Below are positions 1-5,672 of a stretch of 7,595 bases of DNA, piece after piece. Both the position numbers and the translations under genes were made by a program. The notes beneath the pieces were generated by a model. The model had not been told where the DNA came from. It saw only the letters and a program-made list of their open reading frames with translations, and made no database searches. The DNA lies in NCBI GenBank assembly GCA_023391775.1, contig JAEWAG010000200.1:1-7595 (forward strand), given 5' to 3'. Numbering within the stretch: position 1 is the stretch's first letter; every line of letters begins with the position of its first letter. This DNA is from Pseudomonadota bacterium (lineage in GTDB: Bacteria; Pseudomonadota; Gammaproteobacteria; Xanthomonadales; Xanthomonadaceae).

Positions 1-1
1 C

Positions 2-1000
2 GGCTGTACCGGCCTGCGCCCAGGCGATGCCATCGGCGCGGTGGAGGGCTGCGCGCCCTGGGCACTCTCCAGCGCGGTCACCCCGGTGCTGCGCAATCCC
101 GCCGACCACCGCCTGTGGACCGCCAACTCGCGCGTGGTCGATGACGCATCCCTGGCCCGCGTCGGTGACGCCGGCTATGCGCTGGGCATCCGCGCCTGGC
201 AGATCCGGCAGCAGCTGCAGGCCCGCGAACGTTTCGACGAGCGCGACCTGCTCGCCATCCAGCTCGACGACCGCGCCCTGCTCCTGCAGCCGTGGTGGCA
301 GCTGTTGCGCGAAGCCGGCACTGCAGCCCCGGCCGGCTCGGCCTTGCGCGAGCTGGCCGACGCCAGCGCCGACTGGAACGGCCATGCCGCCACCGCCACA
401 ACGGCATTCCGGCTGGTGCGCGCCTGGCGCCAGGCGGTGCATGCCCGCATCGCCCGCGGCCTGGCGGCACCGGCGCTGGAAGCGCTTGGTCCCGGGTTCG
501 AACTGCCGGATTTCCCGCAGCTGGAAGGGGTGGCCTGGCCGCTGCTGCGCGAGCGCCCTGCGCACCTGCTGCCGCGCGGATTCGACAGCTGGGACGGGCT
601 GCTCGAGGACGCCGCCGCCGAGGTGCGTGGCGAACTGGCCGGGCCCGGGCCGCTGGCCCGGCGCAGCTGGGGCGAGCGCAACACCGCGCGCATCTGCCAC
701 CCGCTGGCGGGCGCACTGCCTGGAATGCTGGCCCGTCGCCTGTGCATGCCGGCCGAACCCCTGCCCGGCGACACCAGCGTGCCGCGCGTGCAGGGACCGG
801 CCTTCGGCGCCTCGCAGCGCATGGTGGTGGCGCCCGGCCACGAGGCCGACGGCTTGGCGCACATGCCTGGCGGCCAGAGCGGCCACCCGCTGTCGCCGTT
901 CTGGGGCGCCGGGCACGGGGACTGGGTCCACGGCCGGCCGTCGCCGTTCCTGCCCGGTCCGCCGGTGTACCAGCTGCGTCTGCAGCCGGCCACGCGCTGA
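2..1000 (+). CDS. Penicillin acylase family protein, C-terminal part (5' end outside window)
   Basis: The frame is open from the first full codon at 2 and ends at TGA 998-1000, leaving 332 visible residues. They match the C-terminal half of the beta chain of penicillin/aculeacin/acyl-homoserine-lactone acylases. These are N-terminal-nucleophile hydrolases that cut amide bonds of acylated amines and are usually exported and self-processed. Visible signs are the RNPADHRLWTANSR stretch, whose Asn (visible residue 42) lines up with the oxyanion-hole Asn of the family, and the C-terminal GGQSGHPLSPF block near visible residue 285, typical of the family's last strands. The spacer, the nucleophile Ser and any signal peptide lie upstream and cannot be judged. 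The substrate cannot be predicted. The sirtuin gene follows 16 bp later on the same strand, which suggests co-transcription. Family assignment is confident; subfamily is not. Confidence 0.85.
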   Translation, partial: GCTGLRPGDAIGAVEGCAPWALSSAVTPVLRNPADHRLWTANSRVVDDASLARVGDAGYALGIRAWQIRQQLQARERFDERDLLAIQLDDRALLLQPWWQLLREAGTAAPAGSALRELADASADWNGHAATATTAFRLVRAWRQAVHARIARGLAAPALEALGPGFELPDFPQLEGVAWPLLRERPAHLLPRGFDSWDGLLEDAAAEVRGELAGPGPLARRSWGERNTARICHPLAGALPGMLARRLCMPAEPLPGDTSVPRVQGPAFGASQRMVVAPGHEADGLAHMPGGQSGHPLSPFWGAGHGDWVHGRPSPFLPGPPVYQLRLQPATR

Positions 1001-1004
1001 GCGC

Positions 1005-1008
1005 AGGA
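1005..1008 (+). promoter_or_regulatory. Ribosome binding site of the sirtuin gene (decides the start)
   Basis: AGGA lies 8 nt before ATG 1017 but only 2 nt before the other in-frame ATG at 1011. The spacing therefore favours 1017 as the start codon. Confidence 0.55.
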
Positions 1009-1016
1009 CGATGACC

Positions 1017-1808
1017 ATGCCACTGCAGCCGCCCACTCCGGATCCTGCCCTGCGTGCGGCGCTGTCGCGCCGGTTCGGGCGCATCGTGGTGTTCAGCGGC
1101 GCCGGCATGTCGGCCGACAGCGGCATCCCGACCTTCCGCTCGGGCAGCAACGGCCTCTGGCAGGAGTTCGATCCGTCCCGCCTGGCCACGCCGGCCGCGT
1201 GGCGGGCGGACCCGGCCATGGTCTGGGGCTGGTACGAATGGCGTCGGGGGCAGGTGGCGCAGGCCGCGCCCAATCCGGGCCACCTGGCCGTGGCCCGGCT
1301 GCAGCAGGCCCTTGGTGCCAGCGTCATCACCCAGAACGTGGACGACCTGCACGAGCGGGCCGGCACCGCGGACGTACTGCACCTGCATGGCAGCCTGTTC
1401 GCCCCGCGCTGCTCCGGTTGCTGCCGGCCGCATCCGCCAGGTGCAGCTCCTGCCAAGGCCCGGCTCCGCCTGGACCCGCCACGCTGCACGAGCTGTGGCG
1501 GCGACGTGCGCCCGGGCGTGGTCTGGTTCGGCGAGGCGCTGGATCCGGCCGTGCTCGGCGAGGCCGCCCAGCGCATCGCTGCCTGCGACCTGCTGCTGGT
1601 GGTCGGCACCTCCGGCGTGGTGCAACCGGCGGCCAGCCTGGTCGGGCTGGCACCGGCCGATGCGGTGGTGGTCGAGGTCAACCCGGAGCCACGAGAGCCC
1701 GGCGCCCGCCCGGTGCATCACCTGGCGATGACCGCGGCCAGCGGGTTGCCGATGCTGGCCGGGCTCCTGTTGCAACCGGCGCCGGGGAATCCGCCCGCCG
1801 GCGCCTGA
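1017..1808 (+). CDS. cobB: Sir2-family NAD-dependent protein deacylase (CobB type)
   Basis: Predicted 263-residue cytosolic sirtuin, which removes acyl groups from protein lysines using NAD+ and releases nicotinamide and O-acyl-ADP-ribose. All core motifs are present: the NAD-binding GAGMSADSGIPTFR at 28-41, TQNVDDLHERAG at 105-116, catalytic His124 in LHGS, a zinc module with Cys132, Cys135, Cys157 and Cys160, RPGVVWFGE at 165-173, and VGTSGVVQPAA at 196-206. Tyr73 and Arg76 (YEWR) match the YxxR pair that in E. coli CobB and human SIRT5 binds the carboxylate of succyl- or malonyl-lysine, so it may desuccinylate as well as deacetylate. An extra Cys136 sits next to the zinc ligands. Start 1017 was chosen over 1011 from the Shine-Dalgarno spacing. 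It probably shares a transcript with the acylase gene 16 bp upstream. It ends 17 bp from the convergent asnB stop. Confidence 0.93.
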   Translation: MPLQPPTPDPALRAALSRRFGRIVVFSGAGMSADSGIPTFRSGSNGLWQEFDPSRLATPAAWRADPAMVWGWYEWRRGQVAQAAPNPGHLAVARLQQALGASVITQNVDDLHERAGTADVLHLHGSLFAPRCSGCCRPHPPGAAPAKARLRLDPPRCTSCGGDVRPGVVWFGEALDPAVLGEAAQRIAACDLLLVVGTSGVVQPAASLVGLAPADAVVVEVNPEPREPGARPVHHLAMTAASGLPMLAGLLLQPAPGNPPAGA

Positions 1809-1825
1809 GCCTGCGCGGAGGGCCG

Positions 1826-3538
1826 TCAGCCCGCCAGCGCCGTGGCGCTTTCGATGGCCTCGTTGTGCACGCCAGCGACCGCGCGGCCGGACGGGTCAGC
1901 CATGTTCGCGAAGCTCGCATCCCAGGCGATCGCCGCCGGCGAGGAGCAGGCGATCGACTTGCCGCCGGGCACCGTCTCGGCAGCCGCCTGGCCCGGGAAG
2001 AAGCGCTCGAACACCGAGCGGTAGAAGTAGGCTTCCTTGGTCTGCGGCGGGTTGACCGGGAAGCGCTTGCCGGCGGCCGCCAGCTCGCGGTCGGACACCT
2101 GGGCCTCGGCGTGCGCCTTGAGCCCGTCGATCCAGCCGTAGCCGACGCCGTCGCTGAACTGCTCCTTCTGCCGCCACAGGATCTGCTCCGGCAGGTAGCC
2201 GTCGAAGGCCTGGCGCAGCACGCCCTTCTCCATCCGCTGCGGGCCGGCGTCGCCCTTGCGCACCATCTTGTGCGCGGCGTCCATGCGCATGGCCACGTCC
2301 AGGAACTCGCGGTCCAGGAACGGCACGCGCGGCTCCACGCCCCAGGCCATCATCGACTTGTTCGCGCGCAGGCAGTCGTAGTTGTTGAGCGCGTCCAGCT
2401 TGCGCACCAGTTCCTCGTGGAACTCGCGCGCGTTGGGCGCCTTGTGGAAGTACAGGTAGCCGCCGAAAACCTCGTCGCTGCCCTCGCCGGACAGCACCAT
2501 CTTCACTCCCATCGCCTTGATCCGCCGCGCCAGCAGGAACATCGGCGTGGAAGCACGGATGGTGGTGACGTCATAGGTCTCGATGTGGCGGATCACCTCC
2601 GGCAACGCATCCAGGCCTTCCTCGAAGGTGTATTCGAAACCGTGGTGGACCGTGCCCAGCGCCTTGGCGGCCACTTCCGCCGCGGCCAGGTCGGGCGAAC
2701 CCTTCAGGCCGATCGCGCACGAATGCAGGCGCGGCCACCACGCTTCGGTCTGGTCGCCGTCCTCGACCCGGTGGCGCGCATAGCGCGCGGCCACCGCCGC
2801 CACCAGCGACGAATCCAGCCCGCCGGACAGCAGCACGCCGTAGGGCACGTCGGTCATCAGCTGGCGGTGCACCGCCGCCTCGAACGCTTCGCGCAGCGCG
2901 TCCGGCGACACCTCCACGCCCTGCACCGCGTCGTAGTCGCGCCACGGCCGCTGGTAGTACCGGCGCAGCTCGCCGGTCGCGGTGTCGTACCAGTGACCCG
3001 GCGGGAACTGGGCCAGGTCCGCACAGTCGTCGACCAGCGCCTTCATCTCCGAGGCCACGCGCAGGCGGCCTTCGCGGTCGTGGCCCCAGTACAGCGGCAC
3101 CACGCCGATCGGATCGCGGGCGATGATCGCGCGCCCCTGCGCCTTGTCCCACAGCGCGAAGGCGAAGATGCCGTTGAGCCGGTTGAGGAAGGACTCCGGC
3201 GCGTCCTCGCGGTACAGCGCGTTGATCACCTCGCAGTCGGAGGCGGTCTGGAAGGCGTAGCCACCGCTCAGCTCCTGCTTCAGCGCGCCGTGGTTGTAGA
3301 TTTCGCCGTTGACCGCCAGGGCCAGCTGGCCGTCCTGCGACAGCAGCGGCTGCGAGCCGCCGGCCGGGTCGACGATGGCCAGGCGCTCGTGGACCAGGAT
3401 CGCGCCCTGGTCCACGTACACGCCGCTCCAGTCCGGGCCGCGATGGCGCTGGCGTTGCGACAGGTCCAGGGCCTGTCGGCGCAGGTCCTGCAGGTCATCG
3501 CCCGGTTGCAGGCCGAAGATGCCGAAGATCGAACACAT
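1826..3538 (-). CDS. asnB: Asparagine synthetase B (glutamine-hydrolysing)
   Basis: This 570-residue cytosolic enzyme makes asparagine from aspartate, ATP and glutamine (EC 6.3.5.4). Its length is close to E. coli AsnB (554). The N-terminal class II glutaminase domain starts MCSIFGIF with nucleophile Cys2, exposed after Met removal; further glutaminase residues are Arg52, NGE at 77-79 and Asp101. The synthetase domain has the pyrophosphate loop SGGLDSS at 238-244, an ETYDVTTIRAS segment at 320-330 and SGEGSDEVFGGY at 350-361. The C-terminus keeps the PGGKSIACSS signature of bacterial AsnB. ATG 3538 is preceded by AGGAG at 3547-3551, 8 nt away, and any later start would lose the catalytic Cys. 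No key residue is missing. The upstream leader carries an Asn-rich peptide and a terminator, so transcription is probably controlled by attenuation in response to Asn-tRNA. Downstream it converges on the sirtuin gene. Confidence 0.98.
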   Translation of the reverse strand: MCSIFGIFGLQPGDDLQDLRRQALDLSQRQRHRGPDWSGVYVDQGAILVHERLAIVDPAGGSQPLLSQDGQLALAVNGEIYNHGALKQELSGGYAFQTASDCEVINALYREDAPESFLNRLNGIFAFALWDKAQGRAIIARDPIGVVPLYWGHDREGRLRVASEMKALVDDCADLAQFPPGHWYDTATGELRRYYQRPWRDYDAVQGVEVSPDALREAFEAAVHRQLMTDVPYGVLLSGGLDSSLVAAVAARYARHRVEDGDQTEAWWPRLHSCAIGLKGSPDLAAAEVAAKALGTVHHGFEYTFEEGLDALPEVIRHIETYDVTTIRASTPMFLLARRIKAMGVKMVLSGEGSDEVFGGYLYFHKAPNAREFHEELVRKLDALNNYDCLRANKSMMAWGVEPRVPFLDREFLDVAMRMDAAHKMVRKGDAGPQRMEKGVLRQAFDGYLPEQILWRQKEQFSDGVGYGWIDGLKAHAEAQVSDRELAAAGKRFPVNPPQTKEAYFYRSVFERFFPGQAAAETVPGGKSIACSSPAAIAWDASFANMADPSGRAVAGVHNEAIESATALAG

Positions 3539-3600
3539 GGGTGGAACTCCTGGGGTGGATGCTGCGTTTGGTGGGACGGTCGCACTCCGGTGGCGGGCAC

Positions 3601-3630
3601 AAAAAAACCCGCATCGGCCGATGCGGGTTT
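3601..3630 (-). terminator. Intrinsic terminator in the asnB leader (attenuator, arms 3 and 4)
   Basis: Positions 3605-3630 form a perfect 26-bp palindrome. On the minus strand it reads AAACCCGCATCGG then CCGATGCGGGTTT, and the 3' arm runs directly into seven T (3607 to 3601). It can fold as an 11-bp stem with a GGCC tetraloop. This is the textbook form of a rho-independent terminator, but it lies upstream of asnB: 62 bp before its ATG and 22 bp after the leader peptide stop. Only the minus orientation has the U tract; on the plus strand the palindrome is followed by TTTGGTG. Its placement ahead of the gene it faces marks it as a conditional attenuator rather than the end of another transcript, since no other minus-strand gene ends here. 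Confidence 0.9.
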
Positions 3631-3682
3631 GGTGTTCGCCAGGCCTCTGCTGCTATGCCTGGTGGCGCCCCCGCATCGGCCG
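3615..3682 (-). promoter_or_regulatory. Antiterminator of the asnB attenuator (arms 2 and 3)
   Basis: In the minus-strand transcript CGGCCGATGCGGG (3682 to 3670), inside the last third of the leader peptide gene, is exactly complementary to CCCGCATCGGCCG (3627 to 3615). The latter is the 5' arm of the terminator plus the first three bases of its 3' arm. This 13-bp pairing excludes the terminator. On the plus strand it shows as a 13-bp direct repeat at 3608-3620 and 3670-3682. A second stem, CCAGGC (3662 to 3657) with GCCTGG (3644 to 3639), fits inside the large loop and puts the leader stop codon in its apical loop. Pairing is read directly; the switching role is inferred from known attenuators. 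Confidence 0.82.
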
Positions 3683-3751
3683 CGCACGGTTGTTCTCCGC
3701 AATATTGTTGCGGTTGGTATTGGCCGGATTGGTGCGCGCGGCGGAAGGCAT
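3653..3751 (-). CDS. Asn-rich leader peptide of the asnB attenuator (32 aa)
   Basis: This short ORF runs from ATG 3751 to TAG 3653-3655 and encodes 32 residues, seven of them Asn (residues 8, 11, 13, 15, 16, 20 and 21; four AAC, three AAT). All seven lie within 14 codons, in an otherwise GC-rich sequence. The downstream gene makes asparagine. The coding order is that of a ribosome-sensing leader: Asn codons first, then the antiterminator arm (codons 24-28), then the stop, and 22 bp later the terminator hairpin. A ribosome stalled at Asn codons 8-16 for lack of Asn-tRNA would leave the antiterminator arm free; one that reaches the stop would block it. There is no Shine-Dalgarno at normal spacing, AGGAGG being 18 nt upstream. 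The inferred transcription start falls on the A of the ATG, so translation may be leaderless. The peptide itself probably has no function after synthesis. Confidence 0.85.
   Translation of the reverse strand: MPSAARTNPANTNRNNIAENNRARPMRGRHQA
3697..3713 (-). other. Small hairpin within the Asn codons of the leader
   Basis: On the minus strand CCGCAA (3713 to 3708) and TTGCGG (3702 to 3697) form a 6-bp stem around a 5-nt loop, covering leader codons 13-19. It may act as the early pause structure that keeps polymerase and ribosome in step, as hairpin 1:2 does in known attenuators. That role is inferred from position only. Confidence 0.45.
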
Positions 3752-3757
3752 GGGCCG

Positions 3758-3786
3758 ACACTAAACCGGCCTCCTGCGGGCCGCAA
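3758..3786 (-). promoter_or_regulatory. Candidate sigma-70 promoter of the asnB leader transcript
   Basis: On the minus strand TTGCGG (3786 to 3781) and TAGTGT (3763 to 3758) are separated by exactly 17 bp. Standard spacing from the -10 box puts +1 at 3751, the A of the leader ATG. The -35 box keeps TTG, but the -10 box matches TATAAT only at T, A and the last T, so the call is moderate. It is the best-placed pair for starting a transcript that includes the whole attenuator. Confidence 0.45.
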
Positions 3787-3788
3787 CC

Positions 3789-3802
3789 GTTGCCTTGGCA
3801 AC
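3789..3802. promoter_or_regulatory. Inverted repeat GTTGCC-TT-GGCAAC next to the asnB promoter
   Basis: The arms are perfectly complementary (6 bp) around a 2-bp centre, lying just upstream of the candidate -35 box in the region between asnB and the divergent UbiB-like gene. The symmetry and position would suit a dimeric regulator that could act on either gene. No regulator is recognised, and short repeats of this size also arise by chance. Confidence 0.25.
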
Positions 3803-3871
3803 TGACGCCTCGCTCACGCAGCGCCGCCAATACTCCGCCAACGGCGCACCCCGCGCCGCCTGCATCACCGC

Positions 3872-3875
3872 GGAG
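3872..3875 (+). promoter_or_regulatory. Ribosome binding site of the UbiB-like gene (supports the TTG start)
   Basis: GGAG lies 8 nt before TTG 3884, the normal spacing, and supports this rare start codon for the UbiB-like gene. Confidence 0.6.
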
Positions 3876-3883
3876 AACCTGCC

Positions 3884-5557
3884 TTGTCCGACACCAGCCG
3901 CCGCCTGTCCCGCACCACCCAGGTCGTCTCACGCCTGGCGCGCCACCGGCGCGTGCTCACCGGCATGGACTGGAGCCAGGCGCCGCCGGTGGAGACCGCC
4001 GTGGCGGACGCGTCGGAGGTGGCCCAGGCCAAGGCCTTCGCCGCCGACCTGGAGGCGCTGGGCCCGGCCTTCATCAAGCTCGGCCAGTCCCTGTCCACCC
4101 GCCCGGACCTGGTGCCGGCGGTCTACATCGAGGCCCTGGACCGGATCCAGGACGAGGTCGCGCCGGTGGAGACGGCGGTGGTCGAGAAGATCATCGAGGA
4201 CGAACTGGGCGCGAAGATCAGCCGCATCTTCGACAGCTTCGACCCGGTTCCGCTGGCGGCCGCCTCGCTGGCCCAGGTACACCGCGCGGTGCTGCGCGAC
4301 GGGCGCGAGGTCGCGGTCAAGGTGCAGCGCCCGGGCATGGATGCGGCCATCCGCCTGGACCTGGAAGTGCTGGCCGGCCTGGCCTATACCGCCGACGCGC
4401 TGACCCAGGCCGGACGCCGCCTGCATTTCGCCGACTGGATCGCCGAATTCCGCAAGATCCTGCTGCTCGAACTGGACTACCGGCGCGAGGCCGAGAACCT
4501 GGAGCGCTTCCGCGAACGCCTGGCGCCGTATCCGCACTTGTACGTGCCAGCGCCGGTGTGGGGGCTGAGCACCTGCAAGGTGCTGACCATGGAGCTGGTG
4601 CACGGCGAGAAGGTCACTGCGGTGAGCGGCCTGCAGCGCACCGAGATGGACCTGGCCACGCCGGCCGCCGAGCTGATGCGCGCCTACCTGGACCAGGTGT
4701 TCGCCAATGGCGACATCCATGCCGATCCGCACCCGGGCAACGTCCTGCTGTGCCGCGACGGGCGTCTGGCCCTGATCGATCTGGGCATGGTCGCGCAGGT
4801 GGCACCGCGCATGCGCGAGCGCCTGCTCAAGCTGCTGTTCGCCGCGGTGGACGCGCGCGGCGAGGACGTGGCCCGCGAACTGGTGGCGATCGGCACGCGC
4901 CTGGAGCAGTTCGACGACATGGCGTTCTCCCGCGATACCGGGCAACTGGTGGCGCGCTATGCCACCGGCGGCCAGCGCACGTCCGAAGGCAAGCTGCTGC
5001 TGGACCTGGTCGGCATCGCGGCCGAACGCGGCCTGCGCGTGCCGCCGGAGATCAGCCTGCTGGGCAAGACCCTGCTCAACCTGGAGCGGGTGGCCGACAC
5101 GCTGGACCCGGAAATGGACGTGCGCGCGCTGGTGGAGTCGCACCTGGAATCGATCATGCGCGCACAGCTGCGCCGCTCGTTCACCAGTGCCAACCTGGCC
5201 GGTGAACTGCTGGAAATGCAGGGCCTGTTGCGCGATGCGCCGCGCAAGATCTCCGACACGCTGTCGCTGCTGGCCGAGAACCGGCTGCAGGTGCGGTTGG
5301 ACGGCCTGGACCACTCGCGCCTGATGGAGAACGTGCAGAAGGTCGCCAACCGCATCGCCGCGGCCGTGGTGACCGCGGCGCTGCTGCTGTCGTCCGCCAT
5401 GCTGATGCGGGTGGAGACCAAGAGCACGCTGTTCGGATACCCGACGTTCGCGGTGCTGCTGTTCCTGGTCGGCGCGGTCCTGGGCATCGCCATCGCGCTC
5501 AGCGCGCTGCTGTTCGACCGTCGCGCGCGCCCGAACGAACGCCGCGGGCCGGGCTAG
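3884..5557 (+). CDS. ABC1/UbiB (AarF) family atypical kinase-like protein
   Basis: This 557-residue protein belongs to the UbiB/ABC1/COQ8 family, atypical protein-kinase-like ATPases that support ubiquinone synthesis at the inner membrane. Family marks are the KxGQ motif (Lys65-Gln68) in FIKLGQSLSTRPD, the Ala-rich nucleotide loop PLAAASLAQVH at 123-133, VAVKVQRPG with Lys146, HADPHPGN at 279-286, and the metal-binding IDLG with Asp299. Two hydrophobic stretches at about 491-508 and 517-543 form a C-terminal membrane hairpin, as in UbiB. The start is TTG 3884 with GGAG 8 nt upstream. The ubiE and ubiJ genes that usually accompany ubiB are not adjacent, so this may be a second paralogue rather than the housekeeping ubiB; hence no symbol. 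It is divergent from asnB and convergent with dapE, so probably transcribed alone. Confidence 0.92.
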   Translation: MSDTSRRLSRTTQVVSRLARHRRVLTGMDWSQAPPVETAVADASEVAQAKAFAADLEALGPAFIKLGQSLSTRPDLVPAVYIEALDRIQDEVAPVETAVVEKIIEDELGAKISRIFDSFDPVPLAAASLAQVHRAVLRDGREVAVKVQRPGMDAAIRLDLEVLAGLAYTADALTQAGRRLHFADWIAEFRKILLLELDYRREAENLERFRERLAPYPHLYVPAPVWGLSTCKVLTMELVHGEKVTAVSGLQRTEMDLATPAAELMRAYLDQVFANGDIHADPHPGNVLLCRDGRLALIDLGMVAQVAPRMRERLLKLLFAAVDARGEDVARELVAIGTRLEQFDDMAFSRDTGQLVARYATGGQRTSEGKLLLDLVGIAAERGLRVPPEISLLGKTLLNLERVADTLDPEMDVRALVESHLESIMRAQLRRSFTSANLAGELLEMQGLLRDAPRKISDTLSLLAENRLQVRLDGLDHSRLMENVQKVANRIAAAVVTAALLLSSAMLMRVETKSTLFGYPTFAVLLFLVGAVLGIAIALSALLFDRRARPNERRGPG

Positions 5558-5672
5558 GCCCCGGCGGCATCTGGCAGCTCACCGAAAATACGTACCGCTG
5601 ACCGGGCAGCGCTGCCAGCGAGTAGCGGCCGCGGCAAAACTGCGCGACGGTCGCTGTGGGCGAGCGGACGTC
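5558..5672. other. Intergenic space between convergent UbiB-like gene and dapE
   Basis: This 115-bp spacer holds a 12-bp palindrome GGCAGCGCTGCC at 5605-5616. There is no T tract after it on either strand, so I see no intrinsic terminator for either gene. No ORF or RNA gene is recognised. Confidence 0.5.

Noticed and set aside
27..1016. Possible N-terminal extension of the sirtuin into the acylase gene (593-codon frame)
   Set aside because: The extension overlaps the acylase coding sequence in another frame and shows no domain. The sirtuin fold starts shortly after Met 1017, and a Shine-Dalgarno supports that start.
78..1775. 565-codon open frame on the minus strand under the acylase and sirtuin genes
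   Set aside because: The composition is the Arg/Ala/Gly-rich pattern of GC-rich antisense frames. The plus-strand frames carry clear enzyme motifs.
3605..3630. Terminator for a plus-strand transcript
   Set aside because: The palindrome is symmetric, but only the minus strand has a seven-base U tract, and no plus-strand gene ends just upstream.
1199..3805. 868-codon open frame on the plus strand opposite asnB and running out of the sirtuin gene
   Set aside because: It has no family signature and is explained by high GC suppressing stops. AsnB on the other strand is complete and fully conserved.
3541..5205. 554-codon plus-strand frame overlapping the UbiB-like gene
   Set aside because: It is an out-of-frame shadow, rich in Gly/Arg/Pro and without motifs; the UbiB-like frame contains all family motifs.
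3929..5314. 461-codon minus-strand frame opposite the UbiB-like gene
   Set aside because: Its His/Gln/Val-rich composition is the usual antisense pattern of GC-rich genes; no domain is recognised.
5605..5616. Palindrome GGCAGCGCTGCC as a shared terminator for the UbiB-like gene and dapE
   Set aside because: No T tract follows on either strand, and the hairpin would have a very short stem.
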